A stretch of 64,000 nucleotides of DNA from NCBI GenBank assembly GCA_003499525.1, contig DNTB01000089.1:1-64000 (forward strand), in the 5' to 3' direction. The notes below the pieces were generated by a model. It saw only the letters and a program-made list of their open reading frames with translations, ran no database searches and had not been told where the DNA came from. Origin of the DNA: Flavobacteriales bacterium. Its GTDB lineage: Bacteria > Bacteroidota > Bacteroidia > Flavobacteriales_G > Salibacteraceae. Below, one piece after another: positions 36,384 through 45,457 of this stretch; position 1 is the stretch's first letter; every line of letters begins with the position of its first letter. A program made the position numbers and the translations under genes.

Positions 36384-38219
36384 TTATTCATTATAGAAAC
36401 CGCTGCTCTGCGGGTCAATTGATATGTATTCTTTAAATATTTCGTTGAGAATGCTTGATGTTATTGGTTTTGAAATAATCTCAGTGCATCCGGATGCGAT
36501 GCACTTATCAATGTCTTCAGCCATTGCGTAGGCTGTCTGAGCAACAACCGGAATTTCTTTATTTGATTTCCTAATAAGCCGAGTAGCTTCATATCCGTCC
36601 ATTACAGGCATATTCATATCCATGAGAATGAGATCAGGCTTGTTCTTTTCAACGAGGTCAACGATTTCCTTTCCGTTAGAAACGATCTCGTACTGGACAC
36701 CTGCCAGTTCCATTAGTTTTTTCAGATAGATTGCTGAAAAATGATCGTCCTCTGCCACGTAAACCAACTTTCCCGGGTATAGCTCCATTTCTTCCCTGTG
36801 GCTTGGAGATATTATTTTTTTGGCTTTGCTGGTGGGTCGATATGGCAATAAGACAGAAATGGTGGTGCCTTCATCATATTCCGATTCCAGTATAATTTCG
36901 CCGCGCATTAAATCCGTAAGCCCCTTGACAATGCTCAATCCCAAACCAGCACCTTCAGTCAGTCTGGCGGTTGATCCCTGAAAGAATGGTTTGAAAATGC
37001 GTTCTTGTTCTTCCATAGGAATACCCCGTCCCTGATCTTCAACGGTAAACTCAATGTATTTTGAGTTGTCCATCTCTACCACTCTATATTTTAGCTTGAT
37101 GTTTCCTTTCTCTGTATACTTTATTGCATTGGTAATCAAGTTATTAAGTATTTGTCGAAGTCTGGTGTCGTCAACTAATACTGCTTGAAGAAATGGGCTG
37201 GCGGGGTGAACAAGATGTAGTTTAAGATTGGGGTTAGCCTTGAAGGTTTTGGACTGTTTTTGACTTTGGATGATGTGATTCAACTTTTTGGGCAAATCAA
37301 CGGCCCTTTCAGTAATTACGAGTTGATTAGACTCAATTCGTGATATATCTATGATGTCATTCATAAGTCGGATCAGGTCTTCACTGGACTCCTGAATCAT
37401 ACTATGATACTCACGAGATGTTTCAGGATCGACTTTGGCAGTGTTCATCAAAGATGAGAAACCAATTATGGCATTCATTGGAGTTCTGATTTCATGACTC
37501 ATATTGGCCAGAAATGCGGATTTTAGTTTCTCATTTCGTTCTGCTTTTTGTTTCTCTTTTTCCAACTTTGACTTCTTTTCAATTAACTCATGAGTCAACT
37601 CTGTATGCTTGTTTAGTGATTTGTTCAAGTATGTCAGAAGTACTGAAATGAAGGCAGAAAAGAAAAAACTGATAGCTAAAAAGTTAATTACAGTAGCTAC
37701 CCAGTTAAACCGATTATATAGTTGAATCCCCAGGTTAATCCCATCAATTCTGAAAAATACCGGGATACTCAGTAAAGCAAACGCCAGAATCATGAGGATA
37801 CCGACACGTATTACTTGTTTTATCGAATAGAAAAGGCCCGTAAGTGACGGAACCACAAAGAGATAGACAATACCTGCACCGACCGGCCCAACAACGAGAA
37901 GGAGCACGAATCCAAGAATGAGGTAGAGTGTTTGAACAAAAATGAGCTTAAACCGTGGGGTTAGCCTCTTAGACATTGCCACATAAACGGCAGAGAAATA
38001 AACAACGGTTGATATGGCGGTAATGTCATATCGCGGCTCGAGCAATGAAAGAACCAGACTTGGGAAATAGGCTATGGTACCAAAAACAACCATGCTAACA
38101 ATGGCAGCAAACAGAAGGTCATTTTTCCAATGAGATTTGGATGAGTTTTTTTCAAGAAGAGGATAAGGAAAAACTCGTGTGAGAAGATTAACGAAATTGT
38201 GTAATCGCTCCAGTTTCAA
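36384..38219 (-). CDS. Membrane hybrid sensor histidine kinase/response regulator
   Basis: 611 residues from a TTG start; no upstream ATG is available in frame. Six hydrophobic helices at about residues 30-215 form a membrane sensor module without a recognised ligand domain. A coiled-coil linker follows at ~215-245. HisKA contains SHEIRTPMNAIIGFSS with the phospho-His near 250, and HATPase has the N box (ILNNLITNAIKYTE) and G boxes (DQGRGI, GAGLGLSIV). A C-terminal receiver domain at ~490-600 has the acidic pair EDD, phosphorylatable Asp in LILMDMNMPVMDG and Lys in SKPI. No output regulator gene is adjacent. Confidence 0.92.
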   Translation of the reverse strand: MKLERLHNFVNLLTRVFPYPLLEKNSSKSHWKNDLLFAAIVSMVVFGTIAYFPSLVLSLLEPRYDITAISTVVYFSAVYVAMSKRLTPRFKLIFVQTLYLILGFVLLLVVGPVGAGIVYLFVVPSLTGLFYSIKQVIRVGILMILAFALLSIPVFFRIDGINLGIQLYNRFNWVATVINFLAISFFFSAFISVLLTYLNKSLNKHTELTHELIEKKSKLEKEKQKAERNEKLKSAFLANMSHEIRTPMNAIIGFSSLMNTAKVDPETSREYHSMIQESSEDLIRLMNDIIDISRIESNQLVITERAVDLPKKLNHIIQSQKQSKTFKANPNLKLHLVHPASPFLQAVLVDDTRLRQILNNLITNAIKYTEKGNIKLKYRVVEMDNSKYIEFTVEDQGRGIPMEEQERIFKPFFQGSTARLTEGAGLGLSIVKGLTDLMRGEIILESEYDEGTTISVLLPYRPTSKAKKIISPSHREEMELYPGKLVYVAEDDHFSAIYLKKLMELAGVQYEIVSNGKEIVDLVEKNKPDLILMDMNMPVMDGYEATRLIRKSNKEIPVVAQTAYAMAEDIDKCIASGCTEIISKPITSSILNEIFKEYISIDPQSSGFYNE

Positions 38220-38302
38220 TGCCTTTCGTTGAACGATAATTTAACTGTGGGAATGTTCAATAGTACAATTTTTGCCCCTTTTAGGAAACTCACCTCACCG
38301 AT

Positions 38303-39997
38303 CTAAGACTCTTCACCTTTTGAAGACCCATGGTCAGATTCATGTATGGTGGATTCATTTCCATCGCGTACAGCCCTATAATGAGGAGAAAGGATTTCCA
38401 CATCAGCGGAGTTGAAATTATCCTGGATGTGCTTGAAGAGCTCAGAATAAATCCTGGGCATCTCCTTCACTTTCTGTGTATAAGCATTGATCTCATAAGT
38501 TATGTAGAAATCATCTAGGCTCTTTTGGAGAACAAAGGGCTCAGGTTTCTTCTCCAGGCCTTCCGTTTGATCGGCAGCATTTATAAGCAGTTCATGTACC
38601 TTGGACCACGGAACATCATAGCCAATCGAGACCTGACCGTATATGACCACACTATTGTTCTCTTCAACGGAATTGCTATAATTCAAGCTGTTTGAACTAA
38701 GTATTTTCGAATTGGGTATGGTAATCATTTCCTGTTTAGGGGTCTTTATTCTGGTGACTAAAAGCGACTTTTCGGCTACAACTCCGGTTACGTCTTCCAC
38801 TCGAACCATGTCTCCAATTCTGTAGGGCCTCATATAGGTGAGTACTAAACCAGATACGGCATTTGAAATTGCAGAGGAAGATCCCAGCGTTAACAGAATA
38901 CCCAGGAAAACCGAAACGCCTTTGAAAATTGGGGAATCTGATCCGGGCAAATACGGGAAAATCATAATTAATGCCAGAGCATATAAAACTACTTTCAGAA
39001 TGTTGAGCGTAGGTCGGGACCATTCAGGATAAAACCCCTTTATTTTTAATTTCTCCTTCGCGATCTCCTCTGCAACATAATTCAGAAAACTGAAAATAAG
39101 CCGCCATATGTATACGATGACTACTATGGTGATGAGATTGGGAATGTAATTTACAGTTGCCCAGAAGAAACCAGTAACAGGATCAATAATATAGCTTATC
39201 AACTCAGAAGCAAGCCTTTCGGTCCATGGGAAAATACTAAATGCTGCAGGCAGGGATAAATAAACCAGAAATATAATGATGGCTATCTTTAATAACCTGA
39301 TAATGAAGAAAAGTGACCGTACAATTCTCTGAGCAGTGATCAACTCAAAGTCCTGGATGGTAATAGTTTTTATTCTCTTTTCTTTTTGATCGTAGATGTA
39401 CTTTTTAAGTTTAGAAAAAAGCCAACCAATCAACCGGATAGTTAGTGTAAGGATAATAATAATGAGGACTACTTTGCCCAACCGAAGTCCCAAATCCTGA
39501 AAATCAATAAAAGAGACGAGTGGCTTAAAAGACGTGTGAATGCGATCAATATAAATTACTGCAAGCTCATCTGCCGGCATCCCTTCCAGTGATGCATCTT
39601 CTTTCGATATTGAATAGATCACCTTATCGTACATCGTTATTTGAAGCAGGTTATTTTTAAGCTGAACTTCAAATTGATCTTTGCTGAGCTCCTGAGCATC
39701 GACGAACAGATCCTTCAATACACCGGTAGTTCTGGTCGCCCGTTCCGAAGGAGATAATGAGCCCAGACTGATGTATACCGGCCATAGGGTATCGTTATGA
39801 TAGACTACCCATGCCGTGTCCTCAATTTCAGCCTCTATCGAAAATTGCAGCGCTTTGATGAGCTTTACCTGCTCTTCCAGTGCAGTTATAGAGCTATCTA
39901 TATTACTGCCAACCTCTGTACTATCAACCTGACCTAAAGAAAATATTGGAAATAAGAATAATACTGCTCCTGAGAGAAACCTTAGATAACCTGACAT
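38303..39997 (-). CDS. Mechanosensitive ion channel family protein (MscS-like)
   Basis: 564 residues from ATG 39997, which gives the clean signal peptide MSGYLRFLSGAVLFLF...GQ; a GTG at 40021 is possible. An extracytoplasmic region (~25-165) is followed by helices near 170-200, 235-255 and 280-350. The MscS pore and beta domains are at ~360-560 (GILLTLGSSSAISNAVSGL, YRIGDMVRVEDVTGVV, PNSKILSSNSLNYS). The protein opens under membrane tension to relieve hypo-osmotic stress. The stop of the aminotransferase gene is 28 bp upstream of this start, so it is probably the last member of the 41979-to-38303 unit. Confidence 0.9.
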   Translation of the reverse strand: MSGYLRFLSGAVLFLFPIFSLGQVDSTEVGSNIDSSITALEEQVKLIKALQFSIEAEIEDTAWVVYHNDTLWPVYISLGSLSPSERATRTTGVLKDLFVDAQELSKDQFEVQLKNNLLQITMYDKVIYSISKEDASLEGMPADELAVIYIDRIHTSFKPLVSFIDFQDLGLRLGKVVLIIIILTLTIRLIGWLFSKLKKYIYDQKEKRIKTITIQDFELITAQRIVRSLFFIIRLLKIAIIIFLVYLSLPAAFSIFPWTERLASELISYIIDPVTGFFWATVNYIPNLITIVVIVYIWRLIFSFLNYVAEEIAKEKLKIKGFYPEWSRPTLNILKVVLYALALIMIFPYLPGSDSPIFKGVSVFLGILLTLGSSSAISNAVSGLVLTYMRPYRIGDMVRVEDVTGVVAEKSLLVTRIKTPKQEMITIPNSKILSSNSLNYSNSVEENNSVVIYGQVSIGYDVPWSKVHELLINAADQTEGLEKKPEPFVLQKSLDDFYITYEINAYTQKVKEMPRIYSELFKHIQDNFNSADVEILSPHYRAVRDGNESTIHESDHGSSKGEES

Positions 39998-40025
39998 GAG
40001 GCCAAAGTAACTAAAAACCACTACT

Positions 40026-40886
40026 TTATTCTGTCAGTACGCTTTTTAGTCCGATGGACTGGTTCAGGAAGGCATTGATCTGATCAGAAATGCGGTGGAA
40101 ATATCGTTTTTGCCTGAATGCTCTTACCCAGATTGCACCTTGAATGGTATTAGTAAAAAACACCTCATTGGCCGCTTCTAAATGAGAAAGCCTCAATGGA
40201 ACTTCATTGACACGAATGCCCGATTTCTTTGCCATTTTTATAACCAGGCCCCGCATTATTCCAGGGAGTATCGGCTGGCTAGTTGGTGGAGTATACATTT
40301 CATTATCAATGATTAAGAAAAGATTAGAGCTTACTCCTTCAAGCAGATTCCCATTGTCGTCTGTAAGTATAAGTTCATCTTTTTCCTCCTTGACCCTTCT
40401 ATTTGCGGCCATGATGTAGAATAAAGAGTTTGCGGACTTAACACTAGAAAGTTGCCCCGAGGGCTTGGGCATTTCGGTAAAGATCTCAATGTCATAGCCC
40501 CTGGGGTGCAAAGGATACCCCTCAACATTTTCTTCTGCGCTCAACAGAACATTTACCTGATTAGACTCAGGTGTATAAAGCCCCCCGTCTATTCTATAAA
40601 CTGCCAATCTCAGGCGAGCCCCTTCCATCCACCTATTTCGGCGAAGCATGCGCTCAGTTTCGTTTGAAATAGTGTTGGCATCGATTAGATCATTCTGCTG
40701 GTATGAGAGCAACTTCATACTCCTTTTTAACCTCCGCATATGCTCCTGAATGAAAAGAGGTTGGCCATTATGACACTTGATGGTCTCAAAAAGTGCATCA
40801 CCATATCTAAACGCCCTGTTTGACTCAAAGAACAGAGGTTGTGCCATTGAAATCAGCGTACCGTTTAAATTGACGTATTTACTCAT
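40026..40886 (-). CDS. Class IV PLP-dependent aminotransferase (PabC/IlvE family)
   Basis: 286 residues of fold-type IV aminotransferase. FESNRAFRYGDALFETIKC matches the family N-terminus, RLRLAVYR the phosphate-binding start, SVKSANSLFYIMA contains the PLP Lys, and EGVSSNLFLIID plus PILPGIMRG complete the site. The length and GDALFET motif fit aminodeoxychorismate lyase (folate pathway) or a branched-chain/D-amino-acid aminotransferase; I cannot separate these. Its start overlaps the HAD gene stop by 4 bp, so it is in the rhomboid-HAD-aminotransferase operon. Confidence 0.85.
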   Translation of the reverse strand: MSKYVNLNGTLISMAQPLFFESNRAFRYGDALFETIKCHNGQPLFIQEHMRRLKRSMKLLSYQQNDLIDANTISNETERMLRRNRWMEGARLRLAVYRIDGGLYTPESNQVNVLLSAEENVEGYPLHPRGYDIEIFTEMPKPSGQLSSVKSANSLFYIMAANRRVKEEKDELILTDDNGNLLEGVSSNLFLIIDNEMYTPPTSQPILPGIMRGLVIKMAKKSGIRVNEVPLRLSHLEAANEVFFTNTIQGAIWVRAFRQKRYFHRISDQINAFLNQSIGLKSVLTE

Positions 40887-41365
40887 AGACCTTCAACAAT
40901 ATTATCGATTGATTCATTAGCATTGATCAAAAAGTTTTGCCCAATTCCTACTTTTTTTGAAGGAACGATATCTCTGTCGGAATCTCCGATCATTACACAT
41001 TGGGTAGGATCGAGATTAAAATGATAAATAGCACGTTCAAACATCAATGATCCTGGTTTCCTATCGAGGGATTTTCCATGATCTTCATGATGCGGAGAAA
41101 TATAGATTCTGGCAATTTCAACTCCTGATTTCCTAAGTTCGGAGCGGATAAATTGGTGCAGCTCTTCGACCTGCTGAAGGCTGTAAATACCCTTTGCTAT
41201 TCCTCCCTGATTTGTGATCACAATGAGGCTATATCCTTTATTTGAGAGCTTTTTAAGGTTTGCTTTGATATTATCAACCCATTGAAAGTCAGATATTAAG
41301 TAGGTGTATTCGCCACGCTCAACATTAATTACTCCATCCCGATCTAGAAAAACAGCTTTATTCAT
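40883..41365 (-). CDS. HAD-IIIA family phosphatase (GmhB-like)
   Basis: 160 residues, C0-type HAD hydrolase. Motif I FLDRDGVINVE supplies the nucleophile and acid Asp, motif II is VITNQGGI, motif III RKPGSLMFERA, and motif IV MIGDSDRDI. Overall it resembles D-glycero-D-manno-heptose-1,7-bisphosphate 7-phosphatase (GmhB). The Cys-rich zinc loop of GmhB is replaced by ISPHHEDHGKSLDRKP with no Cys, so substrate assignment to heptose bisphosphate is uncertain. Start codon shares one base with the rhomboid stop (coordinates meet at 41365) and the stop overlaps the aminotransferase start. Confidence 0.8.
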   Translation of the reverse strand: MNKAVFLDRDGVINVERGEYTYLISDFQWVDNIKANLKKLSNKGYSLIVITNQGGIAKGIYSLQQVEELHQFIRSELRKSGVEIARIYISPHHEDHGKSLDRKPGSLMFERAIYHFNLDPTQCVMIGDSDRDIVPSKKVGIGQNFLINANESIDNIVEGL

Positions 41366-41979
41366 TAGATGAGATTTGCGAGCTGATTAACAAAGTTCAA
41401 AAAAAGAGTGGGCTTAAAAGCTATAGTTATGGCAAGTCCATATACTGCACCCCAGAAATGGGCGTCGTGAGCAATACCATCATTTTTTCCCAACCGATCC
41501 TGACGACTTTCATACCACAAATACAGCCCTCCAAGTAAGAATGCAGGTAAGGGAAGAATACCAAAGATGTACAGCATATTGGTCGGATAAAGTAAGATAT
41601 AGCTGAAAAGAACTGCAGAAACTGCTCCTGAGGCACCCACCGACCTGTAGTAGGGGTTATCCGAGTGCTTTTTCAAAGCGGGGAGTGCTGATACCAAAAT
41701 ACCCCCTGCGTAAAGCAAAATGAAATAAACGGTAGACATGCTGCCAAATAAAGCCTCGAAACTTTTCTCAACAGCTACTCCAAACTGCCATAATACAAAC
41801 ATATTTACGAACAGGTGAACCCAACTTCCATGTAGAAATGCATGAGTAGCAAGTCTGTATTGTTGTTTTTTTCTTTTGATAATGTAAGGATCCAGAGTAA
41901 ACCGATTGAAGAAATCGACACTGTTAAAACCCTGTAAAGTAAAAAGCACACATGCTGCAATAAGAACATAGGTTATCAT
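41365..41979 (-). CDS. Rhomboid family intramembrane serine protease
   Basis: 204 residues from ATG 41979. Six helices with rhomboid landmarks: HAFLHGSWVHLFVNMFVLW (helix 2 region), SVGASGAVSAVLFSY with the catalytic Ser in GASG, and AHDAHFWGAVYGLAI with the catalytic His in the last helix. Cleaves transmembrane substrates within the bilayer. The start is supported by a TACCTTTG -7 box only 4 nt upstream of the ATG, which excludes longer starts and suggests a leaderless mRNA. Divergent from gpmI and first in an operon with the HAD and aminotransferase genes. Confidence 0.9.
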   Translation of the reverse strand: MITYVLIAACVLFTLQGFNSVDFFNRFTLDPYIIKRKKQQYRLATHAFLHGSWVHLFVNMFVLWQFGVAVEKSFEALFGSMSTVYFILLYAGGILVSALPALKKHSDNPYYRSVGASGAVSAVLFSYILLYPTNMLYIFGILPLPAFLLGGLYLWYESRQDRLGKNDGIAHDAHFWGAVYGLAITIAFKPTLFLNFVNQLANLI

Positions 41980-41983
41980 GGCG

Positions 41984-41991
41984 CAAAGGTA
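41984..41991 (-). promoter_or_regulatory. TAnnTTTG -7 box for the rhomboid operon
   Basis: TACCTTTG on the minus strand matches the Bacteroidota sigma factor -7 consensus TAnnTTTG exactly. The ATG of the rhomboid gene begins 4 nt downstream, so the transcript probably starts at or next to the initiation codon. No clear -33 TTTG was found. Confidence 0.6.
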
Positions 41992-42063
41992 TCCATTGAA
42001 GGATGATGATTTTGTTTTAGCCCTGCTGTTCCTCAACCATAGTATTCAGGAATCCATTCGTGC

Positions 42064-42071
42064 TATTTTTG
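42064..42071 (+). promoter_or_regulatory. TAnnTTTG -7 box for gpmI
   Basis: TATTTTTG matches the Bacteroidota -7 consensus and lies 19 nt upstream of the GTG start of gpmI, a normal leader distance. No convincing -33 element. Confidence 0.55.
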
Positions 42072-42090
42072 GCGATTAAAATCTATCATC

Positions 42091-43638
42091 GTGAAGAAAG
42101 CAATGCTCATTATTATGGACGGATTCGGAATAGCTAAGAATCCGGAAGTTTCCGCAATAGATAAAGCAAGAACGCCCTATATCGATTTTCTCTATAATAC
42201 ATATCCTCATGCGCAACTTGAAGCATCCGGGCTAGCTGTTGGTTTGCCAGAAGGGCAAATGGGTAATTCTGAGGTTGGACACATGAATCTCGGCGCAGGA
42301 CGCATCATCTTTCAGGATATTGTGAAAATTGATAAATCTATTAAATCAGGTGAATTTTTTGAGCTTCCTCGGTTGCTTGAGGCATTTGATTATGCCAAAG
42401 AGAATAACAAGAAAGTGCATCTTTTAGGTCTGGTATCCAATGGGGGCATTCACAGCCATAATCGCCACTTATACGCGCTAACCGAATTGGCCAACCGTCT
42501 TGATTTTGATGATCTTTATGTTCATGCCTTTATGGACGGACGAGATACTGACCCTAAAAGTGGAAAGGCGCACCTGATAAACCTCGAGGAACAGATGTCT
42601 AAAACCAAGGGTAAAGTTGCCAGTATTATTGGACGATATTACGCAATGGATCGCGATAAGCGATGGGAACGTATCGCTCTGGCTTATAACCTTTTAACCA
42701 AAGGAGTGGGTAGAGAGTTTACATCTTCCGAAGAGGCGATTGCAGATTCTTATATTCGGGAAGTAACCGATGAATTTGTGGAGGCTTCTGTAATCATGCA
42801 GCAGGGTCAACCCATAGCGGTCATTGAAGACGGAGATGTGGTAATTCATTTCAACTTTAGAAGTGATCGTGCCCGACAGTTGACCATGGCTCTGACTCAG
42901 AAAGACTTACCAGACGCCGGCATGCAAAAGATGAACCTGAAATATCTTACCATGACCAACTACGACGAAACTTTCAAAGGATTGGAAATCATTTTTGACA
43001 AACCCAATTTAGAGCAAACCCTCGGAGAAGTCATAGCAAATGCCGAATTGGCCCAGATTCGTATCGCTGAAACAGAAAAATACCCTCATGTAACATACTT
43101 TTTCAATGGTGGCAGAGAAGAACCGTTCGCAAATGAGCAAAGAATACTCATAAACTCACCAAAAGTGGCTACCTACGATTTACAACCAGAAATGAGCGCA
43201 TATGAAGTAAGAGACGCTATAGTTCGAGAAATAGAAAAGGAGAGTGCTGAACTGATCGTGTTGAACTTTGCGAATCCTGATATGGTGGGCCATACTGGTG
43301 TAATGGAGGCTGCCATAAAGGCTGTAGAAACGGTCGATGCATGTGTAAAAAATGTAATTGAAGCCGGGTTGACCCACGGTTATGATACCATTTTACTCTC
43401 AGATCACGGTAATAGCGATTGCCTGATTAATGAGGATGGAACCCCAAATACTGCACACACTACTCAACCCGTTCCGTGGTGGTTCATCTCAAAGGAAAAT
43501 TCTCCTCAAATTGAGGTGAAAAATGGAAAGCTGGCGGATGTTGCTCCAACTATACTTAACTTATTGAGCGTAGAAATACCTCCAATCATGGACGGTGAGA
43601 TTTTAGTATCAGTTCCGGAAAGGAGTACGAATTTGTAA
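42091..43638 (+). CDS. gpmI: 2,3-bisphosphoglycerate-independent phosphoglycerate mutase
   Basis: 515 residues, the usual length, from a GTG start (MKKAMLIIMDGFG). Interconverts 3- and 2-phosphoglycerate in glycolysis and gluconeogenesis using two Mn ions. The alkaline-phosphatase-like metal site is visible: IMDGFG near the start, GQMGNSEVGHMNLGAGR with the phosphorylated Ser, HFNFRSDRARQL, NFANPDMVGHTG and LLSDHGNSD. Complete, no odd features apart from the GTG start. A -7 box lies just upstream; divergently transcribed from the rhomboid operon. Confidence 0.97.
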   Translation: MKKAMLIIMDGFGIAKNPEVSAIDKARTPYIDFLYNTYPHAQLEASGLAVGLPEGQMGNSEVGHMNLGAGRIIFQDIVKIDKSIKSGEFFELPRLLEAFDYAKENNKKVHLLGLVSNGGIHSHNRHLYALTELANRLDFDDLYVHAFMDGRDTDPKSGKAHLINLEEQMSKTKGKVASIIGRYYAMDRDKRWERIALAYNLLTKGVGREFTSSEEAIADSYIREVTDEFVEASVIMQQGQPIAVIEDGDVVIHFNFRSDRARQLTMALTQKDLPDAGMQKMNLKYLTMTNYDETFKGLEIIFDKPNLEQTLGEVIANAELAQIRIAETEKYPHVTYFFNGGREEPFANEQRILINSPKVATYDLQPEMSAYEVRDAIVREIEKESAELIVLNFANPDMVGHTGVMEAAIKAVETVDACVKNVIEAGLTHGYDTILLSDHGNSDCLINEDGTPNTAHTTQPVPWWFISKENSPQIEVKNGKLADVAPTILNLLSVEIPPIMDGEILVSVPERSTNL

Positions 43639-43670
43639 TCCACTAATAATCAAAGTTGTACACAAAGGAT

Positions 43671-43678
43671 TACTTTTG
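43671..43678 (+). promoter_or_regulatory. TAnnTTTG -7 box for the SRPBCC gene
   Basis: TACTTTTG matches the Bacteroidota -7 consensus and lies 23 nt upstream of the ATG at 43702. Confidence 0.55.
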
Positions 43679-43701
43679 GCAGTAACTCTAAATTTATTGC
43701 C

Positions 43702-44763
43702 ATGAAAGTTTTAAAGTACATCCTCATTACACTCGCCATTATCATTTTGATTTTAGTAGCCTACGGATACATGCAAGACCGAAATGTTTCAGTTGAAAGG
43801 TCGGAAGTAATAAAGGCTCCGGTTTCCCTGATCTTCAATCAGGTAAACGATCTGGAAAACAGGGTGCAGTGGTCTCCCTGGGAGAAGGATACAACCATGA
43901 ATACCAAATTTGGGGATATCACCAAAGGATTGGGGGCTAATTATTCCTGGACTTCAGATCATTCCGGCTCAGGGAGCCTAGAATATGTTGAAGTAGAAAG
44001 CAATAAAAAAATCGTAAGCGACATCGATTTTCAGGAGCAGGGTAAGGCTCAGGGTATCTTTACGTTCGATCAGGTAGAAGATGGTATAAAAGTCACATGG
44101 ATATTGAACAGTGATATGGGTAACAATCCATTGAGCAGAATCTTTGGCCGGTTTATGGATGCAATGGTAGGGCCTGAGTTTGAAAAAGGCCTTACAGATC
44201 TTAAAAAAAGATGCGAAAGTATGCCCGCAAGAGAGAGCGCCATTACTATGAACGAAACTTATGAGGTTATTGAAATAGTGGAGAATATTGATGAAACGGC
44301 TGTTCAGATAAGAGAAGTTAGAACTTTTGCCATGCCCTACGTAAGCATCAAAGATTCGTGCTCGCTGTCAGAAATGGATGATAGAATGATGAAAAGCGTA
44401 AACCGGTTGAAAAAATACATTGCGAAGAACGACCTGAGCACCACAGGCTCTCCTATGACTTACTATCACGTTTGGAACCCACCGGCTACGGTAGTTTATG
44501 AGCCCACCATGAGACTTAATGAAATGGTTGAAGTTGGAGATGGATTCACAAGCGGCCAAACATACTCGGGAAAAGCGGTGATGGCTATTCATGTAGGAAG
44601 TTATGAAAGTATGGAGGAAAGCTGGAACGCTTTGGACGCCTATGCTGAATCTAAGGGGTATGAAGTAACTGGCTCCCCCTGGGAAGAATATATTCGACAC
44701 CCTGACAATGAGCCGGTGGCTGAAAATTATTTGACCCATATTTATATGCCTGTTTCAGAATAA
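43702..44763 (+). CDS. Membrane-anchored SRPBCC (polyketide cyclase-like) / GyrI-like protein
   Basis: 353 residues. An N-terminal transmembrane helix (ILITLAIIILILVAYGYM) is followed by an SRPBCC helix-grip domain at ~30-170 (ERSEVIKAPVSLIFNQVND, WSPWEKD, GSGSLEYVEVE), which binds hydrophobic ligands. A GyrI-like/effector-binding domain at ~185-350 (YEVIEIVENIDETAVQIREV ... HIYMPVSE) resembles AraC-type regulators' ligand domains and SOUL-like small-molecule sensors. Many Bacteroidota carry this architecture; function is not established. A terminator hairpin follows the stop. Confidence 0.85.
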   Translation: MKVLKYILITLAIIILILVAYGYMQDRNVSVERSEVIKAPVSLIFNQVNDLENRVQWSPWEKDTTMNTKFGDITKGLGANYSWTSDHSGSGSLEYVEVESNKKIVSDIDFQEQGKAQGIFTFDQVEDGIKVTWILNSDMGNNPLSRIFGRFMDAMVGPEFEKGLTDLKKRCESMPARESAITMNETYEVIEIVENIDETAVQIREVRTFAMPYVSIKDSCSLSEMDDRMMKSVNRLKKYIAKNDLSTTGSPMTYYHVWNPPATVVYEPTMRLNEMVEVGDGFTSGQTYSGKAVMAIHVGSYESMEESWNALDAYAESKGYEVTGSPWEEYIRHPDNEPVAENYLTHIYMPVSE

Positions 44764-44783
44764 AACCTTAAAAATGAAACTTT

Positions 44784-44810
44784 AACCACGCCTTGTGCGT
44801 GGTTTTTTTT
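44784..44810 (+). terminator. Rho-independent terminator
   Basis: AACCACGC (44784-44791), loop CTTGT, GCGTGGTT (44797-44804), then T's to 44810: an 8-bp perfect stem with a U tract. It ends the SRPBCC gene transcript. The T-tract ends directly before the ATG at 44811 of the next gene. Confidence 0.85.
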
Positions 44811-45392
44811 ATGCAAAAAAATCGAATCAAACTTATTGCCTGGGTAACACTATTGGGATTTCCTCTTCTAGGTATTACCATCGTTGGATTTGTAGAAACC
44901 AATCCGTGGGAGTTTGATTTTCGCTGGGGCTCCAACGTTATTTTGCAGATTGGTATAGGGAGTGCCTATGGAATTCTAACCGGACTGGTAGCCTGGAAAC
45001 TTCTCACTACTCCTTATATGCGACAGGTGCTCGATACTTACGGAAGAATCATTTGGAGATTCAAATTATCCCCTTTGCTAGTGATATTTATTTCAGTCGC
45101 GGCTGGAGTTGGGGAAGAATTCCTTTTTAGAGGAGTTATTCAGGCCTACTGGGGCATTTGGATAACTGCTATTGTGTTCGTCGCTATTCATGGATACCTG
45201 AACCCCAGAGATAAAAAAATCTCGTTATATGGATTTTACATGATCCTCGTAATTAGTGGAATGGGCTATCTGACAGAATACCTTGGTCTTGTCTCTGCTA
45301 TGGCTGCTCATACCTGGGTGGATATAATTCTGCTTTTTCGAATGAAGAACAGAAAAAGAGCCATCCCAATGGATATAAATGAAGAGCTTTAG
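44811..45392 (+). CDS. CPBP family intramembrane metalloprotease
   Basis: 193 residues from ATG 44811; a GTG at 44793 would place the start inside the terminator hairpin. Six or so helices. The CPBP (CAAX protease / bacteriocin-processing, Abi) motifs are present: GVGEEFLFRGVIQ (EExxxR), FVAIHGYLN (His of motif 2) and AAHTWVDI (motif 3 His). Predicted membrane metalloprotease, sometimes bacteriocin self-immunity; substrate unknown. A terminator ends 1 nt before the start, so promoter location is puzzling: either read-through or an internal promoter within the preceding gene. Confidence 0.82.
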   Translation: MQKNRIKLIAWVTLLGFPLLGITIVGFVETNPWEFDFRWGSNVILQIGIGSAYGILTGLVAWKLLTTPYMRQVLDTYGRIIWRFKLSPLLVIFISVAAGVGEEFLFRGVIQAYWGIWITAIVFVAIHGYLNPRDKKISLYGFYMILVISGMGYLTEYLGLVSAMAAHTWVDIILLFRMKNRKRAIPMDINEEL

Positions 45393-45457
45393 GCAATATG
45401 ACTTGAATCATTGCCCTGCATTTTCGGTATTTTCACTTTTGGAGAAATAATCCATAG

